A DNA stretch of 10,249 nt from an uncultured Lentisphaeraceae bacterium (GTDB taxonomy: Bacteria; Verrucomicrobiota; Kiritimatiellia; RFP12; DVOR01): positions 1 to 10,249 of the forward strand of contig CAMGJH010000011.1 in the NCBI GenBank assembly GCA_946056345.1. Direction: 5' to 3'. The notes beneath the pieces are model-generated. The model did no database searches and was not told the DNA's origin. It was given only the letters and a program-made list of their open reading frames with translations. Made by a program: the position numbers and the translations under genes. Positions 6,839 to 10,249 of the stretch are shown here, piece after piece; the first letter of the stretch is position 1, and the number at the start of each line of letters is the position of its first letter.

Positions 6839-7111
6839 AGAGGGTCCTCTAAAAGTCGACAGTCGACAGTCGACAGTCAACAGTACGCGGCGAGCCGCGA
6901 CGGATAAAGCAAAGGCCCTCCATCCTCGCACGCAGGATGCATCGATGATGAACGATAAGATTGCTGCCGAAGGTCAAGAGGCTAGCAATCCCCCACAGGT
7001 CGGCCCATCGCGGAACGCGCCCTGTCGACTGTTCTCTGTCGACTGTCGACTTAACCACGTTTGCTTCCCTCACCTCCATTCCTTGCCTCGGGCGCAACGC
7101 CGGCATCCGCC
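6839..7111. other. Intergenic region between nif3-like gene and antiporter gene
   Basis: No gene. Most of it is the inverted-repeat-bounded unit at 6855-7050. I found no promoter of the TTGC type that fits the antiporter gene. After the nif3 stop there are 61 bases without a clear terminator. Confidence 0.5.
6855..7050. repeat. 196-bp unit bounded by 29-bp imperfect inverted repeats (GTCGAC-rich)
   Basis: The left arm is 6855-6883; the right arm, 7022-7050, is its reverse complement at 25 of 29 positions. Both arms are built from 7-base units close to GTCGACA. Inside are a 5-bp hairpin with a 4-base loop (6886-6899) and a 6-bp hairpin with a 7-base loop (6921-6939). There is no coding capacity for a transposase. 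The layout resembles a miniature inverted-repeat element or a REP/BIME-like unit. No target-site duplication was identified. Confidence 0.6.
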
Positions 7112-7870
7112 TCACCACGGCAAATCGAAGTCCAGGAACTCGACCGCCAGACCCGTGCGTTCGGCCAGCCACGCGCCCAGGGCGCGCACGCCGAAGCGCT
7201 CGGTGGCGTAGTGCCCGGCAAAGAGCGCATTCGCGCCCCACTGCTTGGCCAGGTTGTAGGCCACCAGGTTCGCTTCGCCGCAGAGGTAGACATCCAGCCC
7301 CTCGCGCGCGGCCTCCTCCACCCCCTCGGGCGCGCCCCCCGAGCAAATCCCCACGGTGCGAATCTCCTCGGGGCCGTAATCAAAGCGCACCACCTGCCGC
7401 GGCTTGACAGCCCCCCGCACGGCCGCCTCGAACGCCTGGCGCGTCATCGCCCGGGGCAAGCGCCCGGCAAAGCCAATCTTCTGCCCGTGATAGGCCATAA
7501 AGCTCCGCAACTCCGTCAACCCCAAGGCCCGCGCCAACTGCGCATTATTCCCTAGACGCGGGTGGGCATCCAGCGGCAAGTGGGCGGCATAGAGCGCGAG
7601 ATTATGCGAGAGGAGGTAGGCCAACGCCTTGCGGTTGAGCCCGGTCACGCGCGCCAGGCTCCCATTCCAGGAGAGCCCGTGGTGCACCAAGAGCATCTGC
7701 GCGCCGGCGGCCACGGCGGCCTCAAAGGTCTCCAGCGAGGCATCGACCGCCGTCGCCACCCTCGTCACGGGCCCCTCGCCGGCCACCTGCAAGCCGTTAT
7801 CCGACGCATCCCGCCAGGCCCCCAGCTGCAACTCGCCATCGAGCAACGCCGCAATCGCCTCGGAGTCCAT
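7112..7870 (-). CDS. Nif3/YbgI-family dinuclear metal centre protein (252 aa)
   Basis: Member of the Nif3-like family (COG0327, often labelled GTP cyclohydrolase I type 2-like), whose biochemical role is not settled. The expected metal ligands are visible: H63-H64 in LLVHHGLSW, H97 and D101 in AAHLPLDAHPRLGNN, and H220 and E224 in GHYATER. Spacing and length closely match the E. coli YbgI type, with no inserted PII-like domain. The start is the ATG at 7870, with AGGAG five bases upstream; an upstream in-frame ATG lies inside the preceding gene and has no site. The ribosome binding site overlaps the stop codon of the oxidoreductase gene, and only eight bases separate the two genes, so they are almost certainly cotranscribed and perhaps translationally coupled. 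Third positions are G-rich throughout, like its partner gene. Confidence 0.93.
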   Translation of the reverse strand: MDSEAIAALLDGELQLGAWRDASDNGLQVAGEGPVTRVATAVDASLETFEAAVAAGAQMLLVHHGLSWNGSLARVTGLNRKALAYLLSHNLALYAAHLPLDAHPRLGNNAQLARALGLTELRSFMAYHGQKIGFAGRLPRAMTRQAFEAAVRGAVKPRQVVRFDYGPEEIRTVGICSGGAPEGVEEAAREGLDVYLCGEANLVAYNLAKQWGANALFAGHYATERFGVRALGAWLAERTGLAVEFLDFDLPW

Positions 7871-7878
7871 CGCCGCTC

Positions 7879-9072
7879 CTAGCTCAGCAATTCCACCTTC
7901 GGCACCCGGAAAGGCACCCACTTGACCACCGCGTCATCCGAGAGCGGCGTCAGGCTCCGCGCCGCCAGGTCGTTAAAGGTGGCCACGCGCAGCGCGGCAT
8001 CCACATCCACGCAGCGGCTCTGCGGAGCCTTCCCGGCACGCTCGGCTAAAATCCGCTCGGCAAAGTCCCGATAGGCCGCTGCCAACGCAGCAATGTAGGC
8101 TGCATCCTCGCCGTAGGGTTCGCCAAAGCGCGTCGGGCTCTGCGTCGGCACCGGCGCGCCCTTGACCGTATGCTCGAGGGTCTCGCCCGCAGCCGAGATG
8201 AAGCGCCAGCGGTTCCCCGTTCCCTGCTGCCAGTAGACGCTCCCCTTGTCGCCGTAAATCGCCAGCTCCAGGCCGTTGGCCTCGCCCAGCGCAATCTGGC
8301 TCACCGCCACCATCCCCATCGCGCCATTCTCAAAGCGCAGCAGCACCGTGGCATCATCATCGAGCAAGCGCCCGGCCACGGCCGGGTGGCCCGCCGCGCA
8401 CAACGCCGCCAGCTCCACCCCGCTTGCCCACTCCGCCACCAACGCGCACGAGCCGGCCAAATCGTAAATCGCCCCCGCCGCCCCGCACCGCCGCGGGTCC
8501 ACCCGCCACAGCGCCGAGCGGTTCCCGGCCGTCTCCAGCCGCACCCCCATCCAACCGTGGTAAAAGCGCGTATCGACGCGCCGCACATTGCCAATCTCCC
8601 CCGCCGCCACGCACGCGCGCAGCTCCTGCAAAGCCGGATAGAAGGGGAAGACGTAGGCCGTCGCGTAAATCTCAGGGCTCATCAACGTCCGCCGCTTGAG
8701 ATTTTGCGCCTCGTCCATATTGCAGCTCATCGGCTTCTCGGAGAAGACCGGAAACCCCGCGTCAAAGGCCGCCATCGTCACCGGATAGTGCATATTGTTC
8801 GGCGCAACCACCGTGATGAAGTCCAGCCGCTCGGGCCCCTCCACCTTCGCTTCCCGCCGGAACATATCGCGATAGACCCCATAGACCCGGTGCGGATCGA
8901 CGCCTAACCGCTTCCCCGTCTCGAACGACCGCTGCCGCGTTGACCCAAACGCTCCGCCCACCAACTCCACACATCCGCTCGCCTCAATAGCCGCCCGGTG
9001 AATGTGCCCCATAAAGGACTCATTCCCGCCGCCGACCATCGCGACCTTTAGTTTTGCCTCTTGCTTCGCCAT
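7879..9072 (-). CDS. Gfo/Idh/MocA-family NAD(P)-dependent oxidoreductase (397 aa)
   Basis: Cytoplasmic sugar- or cyclitol-type dehydrogenase family. An N-terminal Rossmann fold begins KVAMVGGGNESFMGHIH (residues 9-25), and the family lysine is in SEKP (111-114). The C-terminal half has WRVDPRRCGAAGAIYDLAG (189-207), then a substrate-domain sheet (VLLRFENGAMGMVAVSQIA, ELAIYGDKGSVYW), matching the subfamily in which the motif normally ends DIGxH. Here it reads DLAGS, so the usual histidine position (208) is serine and a cysteine follows; whether activity is kept is unknown. The start is supported by GAGG seven bases before the ATG. A promoter lies at 9127-9155. It is the first gene of a two-gene operon with the Nif3-like gene. 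The substrate cannot be inferred. Confidence 0.93.
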   Translation of the reverse strand: MAKQEAKLKVAMVGGGNESFMGHIHRAAIEASGCVELVGGAFGSTRQRSFETGKRLGVDPHRVYGVYRDMFRREAKVEGPERLDFITVVAPNNMHYPVTMAAFDAGFPVFSEKPMSCNMDEAQNLKRRTLMSPEIYATAYVFPFYPALQELRACVAAGEIGNVRRVDTRFYHGWMGVRLETAGNRSALWRVDPRRCGAAGAIYDLAGSCALVAEWASGVELAALCAAGHPAVAGRLLDDDATVLLRFENGAMGMVAVSQIALGEANGLELAIYGDKGSVYWQQGTGNRWRFISAAGETLEHTVKGAPVPTQSPTRFGEPYGEDAAYIAALAAAYRDFAERILAERAGKAPQSRCVDVDAALRVATFNDLAARSLTPLSDDAVVKWVPFRVPKVELLS

Positions 9073-9126
9073 AACTCAACCTCAAGGCACACGCCAAGTG
9101 AACCAACATTTCTCAATTCATTGCGT

Positions 9127-9155
9127 ATGTTAGCGCATTTGACGCGAAAAGGCAA
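9127..9155 (-). promoter_or_regulatory. Candidate promoter of the oxidoreductase-nif3 operon
   Basis: Minus strand: -35 TTGCCT (9150-9155), 17-bp spacer, -10 TAACAT (9127-9132). The implied leader is about 48 bases. The -35 and the three bases after it (TTGCCTTTT) are identical to those of the tRNA promoter. Confidence 0.5.
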
Positions 9156-9171
9156 CCCACCCCTCACTGCG

Positions 9172-9582
9172 CTATAGCTGTTTCAAGAAGAGCCGCCGCA
9201 GAAGCGAATCTTCCGCCACCGCCCCATTCAGAATGAGGAAGCACAGCGCCGTCACGCACACCCCGGCCAACAACACCCCGGCCACATTCGCCAAATAGAA
9301 CCGCTTGCGCCCAAACCCCAGCAAAAAGGCGCCAATCGCGCCCGTCACCGCGCCCGTCCCCGGCAACGGCACGCCGATAAAGACCGCCAGCCCCCACTCG
9401 CCATACTTCTCCACCGCCGGGCGCAACTTCTCCTGCCGCTTCTCGAAGATCGGCCACACCCGCCGCTCGAACCACCCCCACCGCCGCATCAACCGCAGAC
9501 ACGGCAAGAGCACCTCAAAGACCGCCACCCCCAGCACCACATTCGCCGCCACGCACACCCCGGCCACCAACCACGGGCTCAT
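9172..9582 (-). CDS. Small multi-drug export family protein, C-terminal portion (broken gene)
   Basis: These 136 residues (from MSPWLVAGVC) are the larger part of an inner-membrane protein of the Sm_multidrug_ex family (PF06695, COG2426). The family signature VPLPGTGAVTGAIGAFLLG is at residues 71-89 and is flanked by hydrophobic helices (VAANVVLGVAVFEVLLP; NVAGVLLAGVCVTALCFLIL) and a basic amphipathic stretch (FEKRQEKLRPAVEKYGEWG). The family name is historical; transport of drugs is not established. The N-terminal helix is encoded at 9579-9830 in another frame. The ATG at 9582 overlaps the stop of that frame as ATGA, with GGAG directly in front, so reinitiation is conceivable. More likely this is an interrupted gene or an assembly problem: deleting 95 bp gives one 187-residue protein. 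Confidence 0.75.
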   Translation of the reverse strand: MSPWLVAGVCVAANVVLGVAVFEVLLPCLRLMRRWGWFERRVWPIFEKRQEKLRPAVEKYGEWGLAVFIGVPLPGTGAVTGAIGAFLLGFGRKRFYLANVAGVLLAGVCVTALCFLILNGAVAEDSLLRRLFLKQL

Positions 9583-9830
9583 CTCCACCCCCCCCCACCC
9601 CCCCCCCCACCACCCCACCCCCCCCCCCCCCCACCACCCCACCCCCAACAAACCCCAGCCACCAACCCGGGGCTCATCCCCCCCCCCCCCCACGCCCCCC
9701 CCCACCTCCCCGCCAGCCGCTCGCACATCGGCCCCAGCGCAAAAAAACCCACCGGGATTGACGCACGCAACTCCAACGCCGGAATGCACGTAATCGCGCA
9801 CAACACCAACACTGCAATCAACCAACTCAT
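9579..9830 (-). pseudogene. Small multi-drug export family protein, N-terminal portion with poly-glycine frameshifted tail
   Basis: The ATG at 9830 has GGAGG eight bases upstream (9839-9843). The first 45 residues look genuine: a hydrophobic helix and the motif PALELRASIPVGFFALG typical of the N-terminus of PF06695 proteins. From about residue 45 the frame runs into poly-C (poly-G on the coding strand) and becomes Gly/Trp-only sequence, interrupted by MSPGLVAGVCW (residues 52-62). That is a copy of the start of the C-terminal portion. It then stops at 9579. The 83-residue product as written would not be a functional transporter. The total span 9172-9830 is 659 bases, not a multiple of three. 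No own promoter is visible between the tRNA terminator and this ATG. Confidence 0.7.
9586..9711. repeat. Poly-C low-complexity tract with tandem and dispersed copies
   Basis: C-runs of 9 (9588-9596), 11 (9598-9608), 15 (9618-9632), 14 (9678-9691) and 9 (9695-9703) are separated by single A or short spacers. CCACCACCCCACCCCC occurs at 9607-9622 and 9631-9646, a 24-bp period. A copy of 9557-9582, with a few mismatches, lies at 9652-9677. The minus strand is extremely G-rich with potential for G-quadruplexes. Confidence 0.9.
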
Positions 9831-9855
9831 CGCCTCTGCCTCCGCAACGCACTCC

Positions 9856-9888
9856 AAAAACAAGAAAAGGCCGCCTTCCGGCAGCCTT
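9856..9888 (-). terminator. Strong terminator after tRNA-Ser
   Basis: Minus strand: a 9-bp stem (9880-9888 with 9867-9875, one T-G pair) capped by a GGAA tetraloop, followed by TTTTCTTGTTTTT. It starts about 20 bases after the tRNA 3' end and lies before the export-protein gene. Confidence 0.85.
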
Positions 9889-9907
9889 CCTCCTCGACCT
9901 TCTTAAC

Positions 9908-9998
9908 TGGCGGAGAGGGTGGGATTTGAACCCACGGTACCCATAAAGAGTACACAAGATTTCCAGTCTTGCGCCTTCGACCACTCGGCCACCTCTCC
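9908..9998 (-). tRNA. tRNA-Ser (anticodon GGA)
   Basis: A complete class II tRNA cloverleaf can be read on the minus strand. The acceptor is GGAGAGG / CCTCTCC followed by G and an encoded CCA. The D arm is GGCCGAGTGGTCGAAGGC. The anticodon arm CAAGA-CTGGAAA-TCTTG gives anticodon GGA, reading UCC and UCU. The long variable arm has a 6-bp stem (GTACTC / GGGTAC) as expected for serine, and the T arm is GTGGGTTCAAATCCCAC. Length is 91 bases including CCA. Confidence 0.97.
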
Positions 9999-10014
9999 GT
10001 AAAGAAGTGCGCAC

Positions 10015-10044
10015 ATTATGGCATAACCTACCCGCAAAAGGCAA
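10015..10044 (-). promoter_or_regulatory. Candidate promoter of tRNA-Ser
   Basis: Minus strand: -35 TTGCCT (10039-10044), 18-bp spacer, -10 CATAAT (10015-10020). Transcription would start about ten bases before the tRNA 5' end, a typical distance for tRNA genes. Confidence 0.55.
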
Positions 10045-10161
10045 GCACTTTTTTCCGCCGCCGGCGCACGCCGGCAAGAAGCGCCCACACGGCCACCCGC
10101 CGCGGCCGCGCGGCCCGTCAGAACGGGCACTGCAAAACGCTTCGTGGCGGCCCCTGGCCGC

Positions 10162-10198
10162 CTCACGCGAGCGCAGAGAGCCCCTCACGTGAGCGCAG
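10162..10198. repeat. 15-base direct repeat containing CTCACGYGAG
   Basis: CTCACGCGAGCGCAG (10162-10176) and CTCACGTGAGCGCAG (10184-10198) differ at one base and are 22 bases apart. The second contains the perfect 10-base palindrome CTCACGTGAG. Two helical turns between copies would suit a DNA-binding protein, but none is known here. Confidence 0.55.
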
Positions 10199-10212
10199 GA
10201 CCTCCTCTCCAA

Positions 10213-10249
10213 GTTATCGACAGGGGCTGTCGATAACCCTGTCGATAAC
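10213..10249. repeat. Three copies of GTTATCGACAG, one inverted relative to two tandem
   Basis: GTTATCGACAG at 10213-10223 is followed after GGG by its exact reverse complement at 10227-10237 and again at 10239-10249, with one C between the last two. Each copy contains TTATCGACA, one base from the E. coli DnaA box TTATCCACA. The array is cut by the window edge and may continue. Confidence 0.85.

Larger units (their letters stand above)
9999..10249. other. Gene-free stretch upstream of tRNA-Ser with several repeats
   Basis: No coding region is supported. It contains the tRNA promoter (10015-10044), a perfect 6-bp hairpin with a 4-base loop (10060-10075), a 12-base palindrome GGCCGCGCGGCC near 10107-10118, a perfect 7-bp hairpin with a 3-base loop (10146-10162), a 15-base near-identical direct repeat (10162-10176 and 10184-10198) and the 11-base motif cluster at 10213-10249. 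Confidence 0.5.

Noticed and set aside
6861..6883. TTGAC-type -35 box for the antiporter gene within the GTCGAC repeats
   Set aside because: No acceptable -10 at 16-18 bp; the match is a by-product of the repeated heptamer.
6855..7050. CRISPR-like array
   Set aside because: The repeated units are 7 bases without unique spacers, and the two clusters are inverted relative to each other.
10060..10075. Terminator hairpin upstream of the tRNA
   Set aside because: A perfect 6-bp stem, but the T-run is on the wrong side for either strand.
10184..10198. ParB-binding parS-like site (core TCACGTGA)
   Set aside because: Only the central eight bases agree with the parS consensus; the outer TGTT/AACA arms are absent and the second copy breaks the palindrome.
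9172..10212. 346-codon minus-strand open frame through the tRNA region
   Set aside because: It would translate through the promoter, the tRNA-Ser and the terminator; only its last 136 codons are real protein.

Overview
The window reads as a piece of a GC-rich bacterial chromosome in which everything recognisable lies on the minus strand: six protein-coding loci and one tRNA. No taxonomic marker is decisive. A lipoprotein with a signal peptide, an antiporter of the CPA2 type and the GC-rich dispersed intergenic repeats fit a Gram-negative bacterium, and the style recalls the PVC group (Verrucomicrobiota/Kiritimatiellota), but that is an impression, not a result. No phage, transposase, CRISPR array or toxin-antitoxin gene was found.

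Reading in the direction of transcription (high to low coordinates): 9999-10249 is a gene-free stretch with direct and inverted repeats, ending in three copies of an 11-base motif that contains a DnaA-box-like sequence. A tRNA-Ser(GGA) with encoded CCA (9908-9998) has a good promoter and a strong terminator. Next comes a small multi-drug export family membrane protein gene (9172-9830) that is split into two frames by a 95-bp poly-C-rich duplication; removing exactly one 95-bp unit restores a 187-residue reading frame. A Gfo/Idh/MocA oxidoreductase (7879-9072) and a Nif3/YbgI-type metal protein (7112-7870) form a tight two-gene operon. The gap before the next gene holds a roughly 196-bp unit bounded by 29-bp inverted repeats rich in GTCGAC.

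The next gene is a CPA2-type cation:proton antiporter (4781-6838) with an unusual second membrane block in front of a TrkA-C domain. It is followed by a 240-bp GC-rich repeat-like spacer, trigger factor (3185-4468), an unrecognised 692-residue protein (995-3073) and a 192-residue lipoprotein (242-820). Bases 1-241 hold a minus-strand terminator-like hairpin and a possible tiny ORF.

Two patterns cut across genes. Five upstream regions share a putative promoter with a -35 beginning TTGC, a 17-18 bp spacer and an A/T-rich -10 (TAnnnT in four, CATAAT at the tRNA); at two of them the -35 hexamer sits inside the terminator stem of the preceding gene. In the antiporter gene and in the 692-residue gene, synonymous third positions change from mostly G in the 5' part to mostly C in the 3' part. 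The genes do not form one pathway: apart from the oxidoreductase-nif3 pair, they look like independently transcribed housekeeping and transport functions.
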